Shown here: in pieces, positions 51,345-62,959 of the stretch | How the letters are laid out: each line of letters opens with the position of its first letter | How positions within the stretch are numbered: the first letter of the stretch is position 1 | Source of the DNA: Dactylellina haptotyla | Taxonomy: Eukaryota; Ascomycota; Orbiliomycetes; Orbiliales; Orbiliaceae | Direction: 5' to 3' | DNA: 64,000 nucleotides | Assembly: GCA_031310005.1 (NCBI GenBank) | Contig: CM062384.1 | Location: 434,001-498,000, forward strand | Notes under the pieces: generated by a model | What the model was told of the DNA's origin: nothing | The model's database searches: none | What the model saw: the letters and a program-made list of their open reading frames with translations, nothing else | Program-made: the position numbers and the translations under genes

Positions 51345-52565
51345 CTAATAGGTATTGTCGGTCCAGCTCTTCCAATCCGAACCCAAAACAGTGGATTTGG
51401 AAACTGCTGCACTAATAGAAGACTCGTATTGGCGAGAGGCTGTGGAGGAACCGGCGCCGGTGTTTCCATATTCGTAGAAGAGCCTAGACCGTGTCGGCAA
51501 AAGATTAGTTTTCGAAAGTCTACATTTCACGAAGAGAACGGAGAGACGCGAAGAGGGTGAGGAGAAGGAGGAGGAGGAGGAATAAGAGGATGAGGGGGAG
51601 AACCCAAGGGTGAATACGGAGACAAAAATGAAAAGGAGAAGAAGAAAAATACTCACGGGGTCGCTCCAGCGGCAAGAGTTGTCCAGCCGGCAGGATTAAT
51701 AAAACTAGGGAGATCAGAGTTTTGAAAGATAACACGGGCGAGAGCTCTCCAGGGGCGACCGAGATAGCCATTATTGGTCAGGGTGACACCACTCTTCGCT
51801 ACAATCTTGCAATGGTCGAAGGCGTACCATGCAGGATCAGAGGTACTTTCTCTCGAACTCGCAGTGATCGCGCCTCCTCCCGCCTGAACGATAGTGCATT
51901 CGCCAAACCAAGCGGAGGCATCACCGAACACGTAGTCGACAGCCCCTATAGTACATTATCAATACATCTATTCACGGCAGTTGGACCAAATCACGCCAAA
52001 GTAGTTCCAGAAGGCTCAAGAATATATTCGACATACCTTCCACTCTGCAGTTAGAGTAGTATTGAACACCAGACTTTGCGTAGAGAGTATCTTGATAGCC
52101 TACGAAAGAACAAGCGTAGAAGCCTTGCCTCAAACCAGTGGCGGTAACAGCCACAGCCTGCGCTCCATATCCATAACCATTGAAAAAGTCAATGTTGTAA
52201 GCCCGGAAATTATTAGACTCAACTTTCAGGGTGGAACTAGCGTCTAGGCCACCAGCTGCAGCTGAACTGAGGGTATTGGTGACAATAACCTGGTTATTCT
52301 GGTAGTATCCTGTATTGGATGTATACCCGTAAAGGGTGAGATTGCCACCGTATCTGATCCAAAGTTGTTCATGGTATGTACCCGCCTTTATGAAGATGCA
52401 GGCTGCGGCAGTGCTCGAGCCAAGGGCGCTCAAGGCGGCATTGATGGTCGCGTATCCGCCAGAGCCAACAGTCAGACAACCTGATGGGGCTGATGTCCTC
52501 GCGACAGCAGAGACTGTTGGTGCAAGAGATGCAACCAGAAGAGAAAGAAACCTCCAAGACCGCAT
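51345..52565 (-). CDS. Pectin methylesterase (CE8)
   Basis: Three exons (52565-52037, 51945-51657, 51483-51345) give 318 residues. Residues 1-20 are a signal peptide (RFLSLLVASLAPTVSA). The right-handed beta-helix has the family motifs: GYGAQAVAV with Gln136, GYQDTLY with Asp159, VDYVFGDAS with Asp180, and LGRPW with Arg240. These cover the catalytic acid/base, the nucleophile and the substrate arginine. The C terminus FYEYGNTGAGS is typical for fungal enzymes. It removes methyl esters from homogalacturonan outside the cell, making the polymer accessible to polygalacturonases such as those encoded downstream. It appears intact. Confidence 0.95.
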
Positions 52566-54215
52566 AGTTTCGACTATGAATATAGTGTGATAGTAACGTC
52601 TTTGAAAATAAAATAAGTTTGGAGAATGTTTGAATTTTGAAACTAGCGCGGAAACTGAGATGGTCTGTACTTTCTTCTCCAGGTGTGTCTTCTCTATTTA
52701 ATCATCATGCTCAATTCCATCCTCAATACGGCCGGTAAAGACATATTGTCTTCCGATTGATGCCGCATCACATCGAGACCAACGAGGCCATGAAAACCCC
52801 CCGAAATTGAACCAATTGATGGGATAATTTGTTCCAAACTACGGATAATATCATCTAACACTCCGCCTGGACTATTTTTATTTTTCAGCCGTCGATATAC
52901 TTTGATTTCTACCACGGGTTTTCCAAAGTTCCAGGATTGAGAGGGCATCGGCAGCGCCATCATGATACTGATCTCGAGTTTCGGAGGTTTGTGTTGTAAC
53001 TAACTCAACCAAACAGGTAACCTAGAAACTTCAATGCGGATTAGAAGATTTCGGAAGCGGAACCCTTTTCAGAATAGTTGCATATTGGTTTATTAGGCTT
53101 ACGGCCCGTAGAGCAGATTTTGCGCTTCCTTTTAGGCTCAATTGATAAGCCCTAGATTTCGTGAATTTTGCGACTCCACTATCGTTTAGAGCGTCTATAC
53201 ATGATCCAAAATCTGTATTGTAGATTCAACTTTCCTGGAACACAATATATGACGACCATCTCATCATATGCGAACCGGAATATTAAATATTCTGTCCAAT
53301 TTAGCCTGAATTTAAAACTACAAGATAGGTGTAGGTTTTGATGATCACAAGGCCTTAGTGCATTTCGGTTGAAGAAAGATTCTCGGTATTGGTAAAGTGG
53401 TTGTTTGCGTAAGCACACACAGATCTAGTAGGTATAATCCTGTACAACCACATGCACCAAAAAGCCGCGAGGCTGAAGAAAGCGTTAGCGTCTATAGTAG
53501 TTTCTCCAGAGAGTTAACCTGGTTTGTTTCACTGATGCATATGTGGGGAAACTGGGGAATGGAGACTGGACCACAGTCTTGCGAATGCAGGACCATGGCA
53601 GTTTTTGTTTTTCTTACTATGGGGTTCTAAACTTCGGATGAAGTCGCTTTTTGCGAAGAAAACTACCGTGTGAAGAAATATGCAATTGTACATTGGTGAC
53701 CTGTTGTAGGTAGACGTCACTGGCGGGACGGTCTATCAACATCCGTCGTAACTTTCTCTAATATTTCACAGCGAGTTCATTCAAGAACTTCACGGCAGAA
53801 TGCGGGTTATACTTTCGGCGAAATATTATGAAGAGATTTTTTTATGAAATTTATAGCGGCCTATATGCGAGTTCTTAGGGTTCATGCAGCGGTTGATACT
53901 CCTTTCTTGAAATTTTCGTCAAGTTTATGGTGATCGGAGGTATCAAGTTCTCCTGGGGTGAAGGGGCGGGGTACTCTAATAAAATTACCCTCTTTTTGTC
54001 TATTCTATCATTTGTTAATGTATGATTTGAGTGCTGAATTCTATAAATTGGTGGCCAATCTAGAGATTTTGCGACCGAATGTGTAGATATTTCAAAAGCA
54101 ACAGAAAAGTCCTCCTCCACTCGTATAATCTGATATCAAATATTTTACTACGTATCGATTGTTGTTACAACTCCGCTGTTGCAGAAATCTACAGGCTCTT
54201 CTGCATCGAGATATA
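52566..54215. other. Divergent intergenic region of pectinesterase and GH28 genes
   Basis: This 1.65 kb stretch lies between two divergently transcribed pectinase genes, so it should hold both promoters. An 89-codon minus frame at 52694-52963 has no recognised motif. One CCACCAAT-type site lies near the right end. Confidence 0.6.
54047..54054 (-). promoter_or_regulatory. Candidate galacturonate-response site
   Basis: The plus strand reads ATTGGTGG (CCACCAAT on minus), 162 bases before the GH28 start at 54216. It matches the core of the galacturonate-responsive element known from Aspergillus and Botrytis pectinase promoters, recalled as CCNCCAAT. An 8-base match with one free position also occurs by chance elsewhere in the window. 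Confidence 0.4.
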
Positions 54216-55415
54216 ATGAGATCTATTCTTATCTTGTGCCTTGCCCTAGCGGCAGCGGCAGCGCCTTCCCCAGTCGTTATCGAGCCAGACACTTCCCTGC
54301 AGCGCCGTGCAGTTTGTACTCCAGCATCAGGTTCGCCAACCGATGACACACCAGCAATCAAGGCCGCAATCACCAGCTGTGGTAACGGGGGAACCATCGT
54401 CATACCACAAGGCGTTACATACTACCTTAATACAATGCTCGAGTTTACGGGTTGCGTAAACTGCGATTTCCAGCTCGAAGGTACCCTGAAGATGAGCAGT
54501 GATACCTACTACTGGGAAGGCAAAGCCGGCCATCTCTATCTTAACCAGATAAATGGCGCAAAAATCAGATCGCTTACGGGCAAGGGTGTAATTGATGGTA
54601 ACGGTCAGAATGCCTATGATAGATGGGCTACCGGAAGTTTCGCGCGACCTACCATGATATATATCAACGGTGGAAGTAACATCCTAATCAGCGGTCTATT
54701 CTTAAAAAATCCACCGAATGCCTTCAATAGTGTAAAAGGTGCGTCCAGTGTCACGTACTCGAGCATGACAATGACGGCCAAGTCGAAATCAACCAACGTC
54801 CCAAAGAACACCGACGGATTTGATGTTACCGGTTCCACTTGGGTTAACATCCACGATGTTGATGTAACTAATCAAGATGATTGCGTTGCTATCAAACCGG
54901 GGACCAACTATATCGATGTCCGAAACATTAAATGCACGGACTCGCACGGACTGGTCATCGGGTCCCTCGGGAAAGACAACCCAGATGTCGTTAAGAACAT
55001 TTATTTCAAAAACGCGGTTATGGTCAATTCTGGCAAGGCTGCGGGCATCAAGACCTACCCAGGGGGCTTTAGCACCTCGACGGTCACCAATGTTACCTTT
55101 GAGAATTTCAGTGTTGTTGGTTGCGACTATGGAATACAGATCCAGAGTTGCTATGGTCAAACTGCAGCCTACTGTGCTGCTCATCCGAACACAGCTGTCC
55201 TGAGCCAAATCAAATTCAAAAACTTCACCGGCACAACGAATGGAAAACAGGATCTTGCCACTTCGAACATCAATTGCGGCGCAGCTGGTACCTGTGACCT
55301 TCAGATCACCGGCTACAATGTCCAGAAGCCGAGCGGGGGCGGAGTTGTCTTGTGCGCTAATACCCCTTCTTCCTTGGGTGTGTCTTGTACTTCAGGAGCC
55401 TTTGGGAAGCTGTAA
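54216..55415 (+). CDS. xghA: GH28 endo-xylogalacturonan hydrolase-like enzyme
   Basis: A single exon of 399 residues. I chose the ATG at 54216 over 54159 because it is followed at once by a signal peptide (SILILCLALAAAAA). The GH28 beta-helix has NTDGFD (Asp200), NQDDCVAIK (Asp221, Asp222) and GSLG preceded by SHG (His244), so the catalytic set is complete. The usual RIK motif reads AGIKTYPG (Gly277, Lys279). As I recall, Aspergillus XghA has the same Ala-Gly-Ile-Lys form, and the N-terminal AVCTPASG and C-terminal CANTPSSLGVSCTSG also fit it. The enzyme would cut xylose-substituted galacturonan outside the cell. A polygalacturonase of other specificity is the alternative. Confidence 0.82.
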   Translation: MRSILILCLALAAAAAPSPVVIEPDTSLQRRAVCTPASGSPTDDTPAIKAAITSCGNGGTIVIPQGVTYYLNTMLEFTGCVNCDFQLEGTLKMSSDTYYWEGKAGHLYLNQINGAKIRSLTGKGVIDGNGQNAYDRWATGSFARPTMIYINGGSNILISGLFLKNPPNAFNSVKGASSVTYSSMTMTAKSKSTNVPKNTDGFDVTGSTWVNIHDVDVTNQDDCVAIKPGTNYIDVRNIKCTDSHGLVIGSLGKDNPDVVKNIYFKNAVMVNSGKAAGIKTYPGGFSTSTVTNVTFENFSVVGCDYGIQIQSCYGQTAAYCAAHPNTAVLSQIKFKNFTGTTNGKQDLATSNINCGAAGTCDLQITGYNVQKPSGGGVVLCANTPSSLGVSCTSGAFGKL

Positions 55416-55914
55416 ATATTGAGCCGAAGCTGGAAGTCCCTGGAGTGACGAGGTCATCCTTAGACTTTTCTCGCCAGGGGGGAACCAGAAGTCGAAGTGG
55501 GCTATCAATACATTTCGGGGTTGTATCCTTAATTCACATGATCCTGTAAAAATTTATTTACGTAAATTAACATAAATATGATCTGTATGATATTTTTTTC
55601 AATATTATATGTCTTCATTGATAGATAGTATCTATTCGATATATTCTAGATCGCGAAGCCCAGGAATCCAGTCGTTGATAGGACCGTGTACCACAAATTA
55701 AGATTTTCTAAGGCTCGGTTCCAAGATTTCACCCTCGTGTTCGGCGCCAGCGGCCAGCGCCGGCATCCCCACTGGACTAACCATCTTGGGAAACAATCTC
55801 AAATTTAAACCGGGCCTCGGAATGCTTGTCTGATCCACAAAATTATCTTCCCTGTTGTGCAGCTTAAACTTGAATGATAATACTACGCGATAGATGTATT
55901 GCTTCGAGTGCATC

Positions 55915-56412
55915 TTAGTAAGTTGATTGTTTTATAAATATTATAAATTTGTGGAACAGGTATTGGGCGAGTCGTGATATTGGGAGTTTTTGAAGATCTA
56001 GCAGCCGGATGTCGCTGAAACGAAAAGTACCAGGCCAGTTTTCCTTAGGAATATTCAACAATATAGCGTTGTACGATTCCAAGTTTAGGCCGCGGTAAAA
56101 GCTCAATTGAGAAACTCTGGGGCTTCCCAAGTTAGAAATCTCGAGCTCGTGCTCAGTCAGCAGATGAGAAAAAACCAGGCGAAAGCACAAACGTCGAAGC
56201 CCCAGAATATGACGGACGCATAAGAAGGTATTTCCTAAATGATATGCATATGTTTCAGATGCTCTTAAAATGTTCCCAAACTTTCCACCAATCGACGTAA
56301 GGTTTCCCGTTGCAAATCTCGCGCCATGGTAATGAACTGCATTTGCGTGCGGCGAAGTCGTATCATTAGAAGATTTTTGGGAAGCTTGATTCCGGTTAAA
56401 CCGGTTAATTGG
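55915..56412 (-). pseudogene. Unstarted 165-codon open frame, possible gene remnant
   Basis: The frame is open from 56412 to a stop at 55915 without an ATG. It reads like protein in its middle (GNTFLCVRHILGLRRLCFRLVF and ELEISNLGSPRVSQLSFYRG), loosely recalling Leu-rich C-terminal parts of fungal F-box proteins. There is no clear upstream exon. It may be a remnant or chance. Confidence 0.25.
56285..56292 (+). promoter_or_regulatory. Candidate galacturonate-response site, distal
   Basis: CCACCAAT on the plus strand; the minus strand reads CGATTGGTGGAA, matching ten bases of the Botrytis galacturonate motif as I recall it (TYATTGGTGGAA). It lies about 930 bases before the exo-polygalacturonase start. 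Confidence 0.35.
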
Positions 56413-56986
56413 TCATTCTCTGGTAATGGGTTCCTCGGGCGGTTCCCCACAACGTTCGTCTGGTTAAATTCAAATGTCTCTAATTACCCGGCGGCCATCT
56501 CCAAGATCAGAACCACACCGCCTAAATCAGAGCGATCCACAGTCTGTATAGGCGAATAATCGAGTTGAACCCAAGGTACTGGTGTCACAAGCAACAAGGT
56601 CTGTCGGCATCACGACTGTCCCTGTGCTAAATTAGCCTGGAGGGTATAGTAAGCAGCTGTGGTACAAAAATATATTACTATAGCGCTTTAGAAGGCAACC
56701 TTTACCCTTTGATATCCGGAGTCCCCACAATGTTTTGCCCCGAACTCCAGAAGTGCTCGAGCCAACCGATGGCAGGGAAACAGCACACAGCACTGACCCC
56801 ATATGCAGCGGTCGGTGATCGACGACGCAGGTCCGATTTAACAGTGCGCGCAAACGTGAGCATGGAAGAATGCCCAAATTTTCTCCGCCTGAAACATTCC
56901 CCGGAAAAACGTCACAGGCTAGACGCGTCGTGAGAGGTTCGCGCGGACGGACAAACCTTTTTTATTTTGGGATTATCGAAGAAATG

Positions 56987-56994
56987 ATTGGCGG
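56987..56994 (-). promoter_or_regulatory. Candidate galacturonate-response site, proximal
   Basis: The plus strand reads ATTGGCGG (CCGCCAAT on minus), about 225 bases before the exo-polygalacturonase start at 57219. It fits the CCNCCAAT core. Confidence 0.4.
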
Positions 56995-57218
56995 TCGCTG
57001 TATCAGTATAATCCTCATTCGGGAATCGGCACCTATAGCTTCAGGCCCTGATTTAATCCAGGTGCGATAAGAAGAAACGTTTCGGTTAGATGGTCTCTAT
57101 AAGAAGCGCATTGAGTTCCCAAATTCTAAACTTATCTCAACCAGCGCTGTCTCTCGATCGTTAACCACGTGGAAATCCTGGCCCAGAATCGATCTTCTTT
57201 CTCAATTGCCAATTCAAG

Positions 57219-58741
57219 ATGTTCTCAAAACTCATTGCCCCAGCTTTCGCAGTACTAGCTGCAATCCCTATCCTAGTTGACGCCGCTAGAACACACAACG
57301 GACACACAACAGCAGATCGACCAAAGATCGTACCATTCCCTTATACTACCGGCAAGAAGTTCTACGATTCCCCACGACGAACAAGGCATTGCTTTGTCGA
57401 TGCTCTCGGTAACGGCCAGGATGACAGCGACAACATCTTAGCGGCGGCCAAGAGCTGCAATAACGGAGGTACCATCGCCTTGCTCGATGACCTGTACCTG
57501 ATCGGCAAGGCCCTCGACTTGACTTTCCTCAACCATGTCGACTTCGACATCCAAGGAACCCTTAAATTTATTCCAGATGTCGCATACTGGGAAGCCAACA
57601 GCTTCAAGTTCACTTTCCAGGGCGCGAACACTATGATTCTCTTTGGTGGTGAGGATATCAATGTCTTCGGATCTGGAAAGGGAACAATTGACGGCTCCGG
57701 ACAGACCTGGTGGGATGGGTATGCTACTAACAGCTCCATCTACCGCCCCATGATGGTCGGTGTCTCTGGAATGAAGGGTGGTACGTGGAGCGGACTCAAG
57801 ATGCAGAATCCTCCAAATTGGTTCCAATGGGTTACCGACTCGAACGATATCATCTACGACAATATGAACTTGCAAGTCTTCAGTGTCAATAAAAACTCGC
57901 CAAAGAACACTGGTATGTCTAAAGATACCTCTGGAAACCACTGGCCCCATCTCAATGCTAACGGTGCTCGCTATTTTTAGACGGTTGGGACTCATACCGC
58001 TCCGACAACATCATTGTCCAAAACTCCATCGTCAACAATACCGACGACTGCTTCTCCTGGAAACCAAACTCTACAAACATCGTCGTCCAGAACAACCAGT
58101 GCACTGGTTCCCACGGCATGTCCATCGGCTCTCTCGGCCAATACCAGGGAGTCTACGATCTCGTCGAGAACGTCCTCGTCTATAATACCACCATGACCAA
58201 CGTTGGCAGCGCAGCTCGTATCAAGGTCTACCCAGACGTCAACCCAAATGTTCCAAACAACGGTGCTAGTGGTGGTGGTATCGGAATGGTTAACAATATC
58301 GTAAGTACCCGTGTCATCCAAATAGATACACCGGTACGCATTCTAACCGAGGCTACTATAGACTTACGACGGCATGCACATCAACAGCGCAGACTGGGCT
58401 ATTGAACTCACCCAGTGCTACGGTCAAAGCAACCAGACTGTCTGCTCCGCGTACCCAGTAAGCAATCTGCCCATAACGTGCCCGCAGGCGAAATCAGAGA
58501 GCTAACAGAGATATAGTCGAAATTGGTCATCACCGACGTCATGTTCAAGAACTTTGATGGTGTTGCCAGCAAAAAATACGATCCAAAGGTCGCAACTTTG
58601 GTTTGCAGCAGCCCCTTGGTATGCCAGTGCATCCATACCAAGAACATCAACGTCAAACCACCAAGCGGAAAGCCAGCCCAGCACGTTTGCAAGAACTTGT
58701 ATCGCGGCTTCTTGGAGAGTTTGAACTGCGTGGATTCGTAA
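57219..58741 (+). CDS. GH28 exo-polygalacturonase
   Basis: Four exons (57219-57912, 57981-58300, 58362-58457, 58517-58741) give 444 residues. The signal peptide is [18 protein letters not shown]. The catalytic motifs are NTDGWDSY (Asp232), [12 protein letters not shown] (Asp253, Asp254), [12 protein letters not shown] (His276) and ARIKVYPD (Arg311, Lys313), so all key GH28 residues are present. The WKPN and GSLGQY forms are typical of fungal exo-polygalacturonases (PgaX/PgxB group), which release galacturonate from non-reducing ends. It would finish degradation begun by the pectinesterase and the neighbouring GH28. Several N-glycosylation sequons (NST, NNT, NTT) are visible. Confidence 0.93.
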
Positions 58742-59297
58742 ATAGATCTAAGATGAGAGCATTAGATGGATTATCATAGGACCCAAAAGTAGATGTTTCT
58801 TAATAACCGAACTGTACAATTTAGTAATGTATGAAATTAATGAAGCTATATTTCTCCAAACAACGCGAATCTGCTTTATAGAATGTGTTGACTTTGTTGC
58901 ATTGACTATTTTGGACATTAACGTCGGTTGCACAAAGTTGTAGATGATATCATGATGCATTGATACCAAAGAACCTCTGGAGTCTAGCCTCGGGACTTTG
59001 AGTCGCGCCTACATAAACAGTGCTACCAAGGGCATGCAGAAATGCAAATTAAATACTAACAAACTACTAAAATGCCTAGATATATATCCCGATGACCAAG
59101 ACGCCGGGTATAGTGAAACTGCTAAAGCCAGAAAGATAGCACTTCGTTGTCATCATACACCTTAAATTGCAATGAAAGGGAAGCAAAGATGGGAGGGTAA
59201 TCAAATGAAATGACAGGATGAGGAGAGAAAGAAAAAGAGGGAGAGCAACATCTATAGAACATTACAAAGCCCGCAGCAAATCTACCCCAGCAATCAC
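58742..59297. other. Convergent 3' region
   Basis: A 556-base stretch between the convergent exo-polygalacturonase and VPS39 genes; presumably both 3' UTRs. I see nothing else. Confidence 0.7.
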
Positions 59298-62200
59298 TTA
59301 CCGCCACCCCGGCGGTGACGATGACGGGGAACCCCATCTATCCGTTCCAAACCCTCTTCTTAACCCGAGTACCGGTTCTTCCTTGACCTCCATACCCTTC
59401 GCACCCGCCATTCTATTCGCACAGCCGTAGTGCACCACCTGTCCATCCGGGAAGACGCTGATAACGCTCTTTCCAAGACGTTTGTGGCAGACGGGGCATA
59501 CCCTCTCCTCCCCTATGATTACAGCTTTCTTCTTGGCCTCGAAGTTTAATTCTTCCCATCTGAACGCTTCGGATTTATATAGCTGTGCCATGACTCTGTT
59601 CATATTGACGCGCGAGTTTGAGTGACGTATTCGATTTTCGAAGTAGTGTTCTAGATCTGATACTTTGATGGACTCCGGGATAAGTTTTAGCGTTTCAAGA
59701 GGGTCTAAACGGGCTCCGTGACGGGAGAGGAGGTCGAGAGCGGGTTGGATCTGGGGCTCATAACCAGGTGGTGGTTTGAGGAAGAGGGTGAGTAGTATCG
59801 AGTAGACAGTTTCGGTTGTTGTTTCTGCGGGATCCGAAGCCGGAGGTGAGAGTGCGTGCACGCGGTTGCAGTAACTGGAGTGAATTAGTATACTTTATAA
59901 TACCGAACATTAAACAGAAGAAACATACGCTTCAGCTTTGGCAAAGTCCTGCATTTTGAACACAAAGATCTCGAGGGCGTCTCGATGTTCCCCAAGCCGA
60001 CTTAGGATTGCTGCTCTGATCTCATAAAATGTCGGGTCTTCGTAAAACAATTAGTAACTGGTGACCTGTGGGCATGGAGAATATATGGCATACCGTCTTT
60101 GGGTATCCACCGGATTATCTTCTCCGGCCAATACTGCTGACTATCCTCAGCAAACTTCAACACCTTCTCAGCGTACTGCTCCCTCTCTGCGCTGCTGAGT
60201 TTCCACTTCCACCCGTCCTCTCCGATATCCTCTTTTTCCTCTTTCATAAGCATCAAATATCCTTCTATCAGCCAGTTATGATAATCCGGTGAATCATCAT
60301 GCAACTCCTTTATCAGGTGTTCCGCATATTGAACGCCAAGCGTGATATCGGTTGTCTTCAAGAAATCCAAGACTTTATCTCTAGGCAGGGATTCCGCTTG
60401 CGGGGTATCCTCGACGAAAACATGCATCCCGAGCTTAGGGTCCTTCTGTAATACCCAGCTGGAATACTCGAATATCAAAGGAAGCTGGTCGTCGTAGAGC
60501 TTCTCGAGGTATGTAACCGTTGCTTGGGGTCCGTGAAGATCGGGTTCTCGCTCATCGGGTTCATCTCGGTCGCCAAAACTATGCTAAGATTAGTAAAAGC
60601 TTCATCCAATCGGGAAATTCGGAGAACTGACTTCTTTAGTAATATCAGAGCTTTGTCATGCAGCTTCTTATTAGCTAGATAATCGACTAGTTCCTTGAAC
60701 TTCCCGGTTTCTACAAGCTTCTCGTGTACAACTTCAGGGTCGCAAAAGTTTTCAACTCTGACCAGTGGTCCGACTAGACTGGAGTTTGTAAACATATAGG
60801 ATCGCAGCAGCGTAGTATCGATCAACTTGGCCATCTCCAGAAGGCTTTCAAGTTGCTCTCGAATCGTGAGGTCCGCCCCATGGCGCGATGGGGGTAGCAG
60901 TGCCGCGACTTCGCTAAAGTCAACAGAGGATGAACCACCCCTAGTTGACGGGTCGCCAAACGTCGGAACCTTCTCCTGGCCCATTACTGGTTCGCCCAGG
61001 GCATCCGGGTCCATATCCGGTTTCACGAATTTCAAGAGTTTGCGTCGCATTTCGACGAGATATGATACTAGCCCTTGTACGGCGAACTTCAAAGCCTTGC
61101 CCTCTGTAAATAATAATTAGCTATCGCCTCATATCACCCAAGTTGATAATTTTATCGTACCGAGTTTAAGTGGAGCTAGTGGCGGTGGTGGAGCTATCGA
61201 TCCTCCAGGAGGAGGAGTGTGTGCTGCCGAACGAGGTGCCACGGGCTCGGATTCGCCCTTGCCGGACTTTCCTGACTTAATGGATGAGGCATCGTCACCA
61301 GCACCTAATTTCAATCTTGCGGGTATTCCGAAATAAGAGGACTTGCTAGGAGTCGAGATGCCATCGGGAGTATGGACGCGATTGCCGTTTTCTTTTGGCG
61401 GGGGAGTACTCGGTGCTTTAATTTCAGCAGCCTGTGACTTGTCGTCATCGTCTCCGTTCTCTGTCGCGTCTATCTCGGCCGAATCATTTTCTTCGTGTGA
61501 CTTGGGGTCCTCTTGGGAGGGTTCCTCTTCTATTTCTTCCACTGGATCCTTTACGATTAGTTCGTTGGAGATATTTCCAGCTACAGCGGGAGGGTAGAGT
61601 CTGATGACTCTTGCGGGTGGAGCTGCAACTTTCGCAAAGAGGTCCATTGAATCTCGAAATTTCCCCTGCGAGAAAAGCTTCTCGGCTTTCAACATTTGTA
61701 TTTCTTTTATTCTCTCTTCCTTCTCTTCGAAGAGCGCTTGCTCCAATTGCTCAAGCAGGCTGATAGCTTCGTCATATTCTCCCTTAACTGTTAATTCGTT
61801 GACTTGTGTTCCATAGTCTACCAATATCATTCTCCATATCTGCGTCGGGGATGCTAGATAGAACTGCTTTCCGGCATGTGATAGGGCGTGGTTATGTTGG
61901 GGTGTGTGTAGCATGTTGGCTCCAGGGAGTGTTATTGTTTGTAGTAGGGTCTGTGTTTCTGGGTTTCGTATTTGTACGGCATGGTGGGGATGGAGAGATA
62001 CGATGAAGGGGTATGAGTATCCTAGTTGGTCGGGGGCGGAGTTCCAGTTGATCTGTTTGGACTGTAGAGGGTCGCCTCTGGCGGATATGTATAGGGAGGC
62101 GGCTAAGGCCGTATTAGTTGCAGAAATACCAGACATAAGTGATATAGAAATACTCACAATCCCTGACAAGGAGCAATTCATCGTCTCCTAACCTTGTTGC

Positions 62201-62959
62201 CAAGGGGCTCCTCGAAGACCAGGTGAGATAGCCCGTAGCACCACCTCCACTGCTAGTCATAGGAATATCCTCCACCACCTCAGTATTGACATCGATGATG
62301 GCAAAGCTGCCCGAGAGACCAGCGCATAGCTTGCCTTCAGCGGCCCAAGTCAGGCTTCGGGGTTGTGATGCCAGGGTTATCTCGTTTGAGTCGAGAAACT
62401 CGCTATCCTTCCAGAGGTAGAGCAGCAACTTGCGTTTCACAACCACTGCCAGCCGGGATACTACTGAGGGCACGCCGGCGATATCTCTTTCGACACCGCT
62501 GGTGAGAGCAAAGAGCGTGGCGCCCCTCGTCTTGGCTAGCATCTCAACCTTCTCGTACGAGCCCATGTCATAGGTGGACACATAGCCGTCGGCGAGCACC
62601 ACGATAATGGAAGACTCCTTGATGCATCCCATCTGCGTGATCGGACGCTTGGTGAACCCTTCCACCTCCCGCAGACACTCGATATCGATCGGATCGGTAG
62701 GTGTGGTAGGGTTCGAGACTCGGTAGATGCGGAGGGTGCCATTGTTTAAACCGACGAGCAGCTTGTCACCTAGAAGCAATCAGCCGTTAGCAGAGCCCTC
62801 CCCCTCATCCCACTTTAGGTGCCGAAGCACGAAAAACCTAGCAGCCGTGGCGACACAATGCATGTAGGCGTGCGTACCGTAAGCTAAAATGCACTCCTGA
62901 CGCGACCTGTCCTTCGAACTTAGCTCCCGGATGGAGCGAGCGTGAAAGGCGGTGAGCAT
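59298..62959 (-). CDS. VPS39: HOPS/CORVET-type vacuolar tethering subunit Vps39/Vam6
   Basis: Seven exons (62959-62878, 62769-62158, 62102-61161, 61103-60632, 60578-60094, 60037-59929, 59874-59298) give 1092 residues with all junctions in frame. The N-terminal ~330 residues form a citron-homology (CNH) beta-propeller beginning MLTAFHARSIRELS. An acidic Ser/Pro-rich linker follows near 420-560, then an alpha-solenoid of clathrin/TPR-type helices. The C-terminal zinc motif is CPVCHKRLGKSV...VVHYGC. Vps39 binds the Rab Ypt7 as part of HOPS and tethers vacuole and late-endosome membranes; it also takes part in vacuole-mitochondria contacts. The stop lies inside GGTAAGTG, a perfect donor, so an extra 3' exon is conceivable. 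Confidence 0.94.

Larger units (their letters stand above)
55416..57218. other. Intergenic between the two GH28 genes
   Basis: Contains the 3' UTR of the first GH28 gene, an unstarted minus-strand frame described separately, and the promoter of the exo-polygalacturonase with two candidate response sites. I see no complete gene. Confidence 0.55.

Noticed and set aside
52694-52963. An 89-codon minus frame between two pectinase genes
   Set aside because: No recognisable motif, signal or splice structure; it lies in a shared promoter region.
54159-54215. Upstream ATG for the first GH28 gene
   Set aside because: It would place 19 extra residues with Cys and Arg before the signal peptide; the ATG at 54216 gives a normal secretory start.
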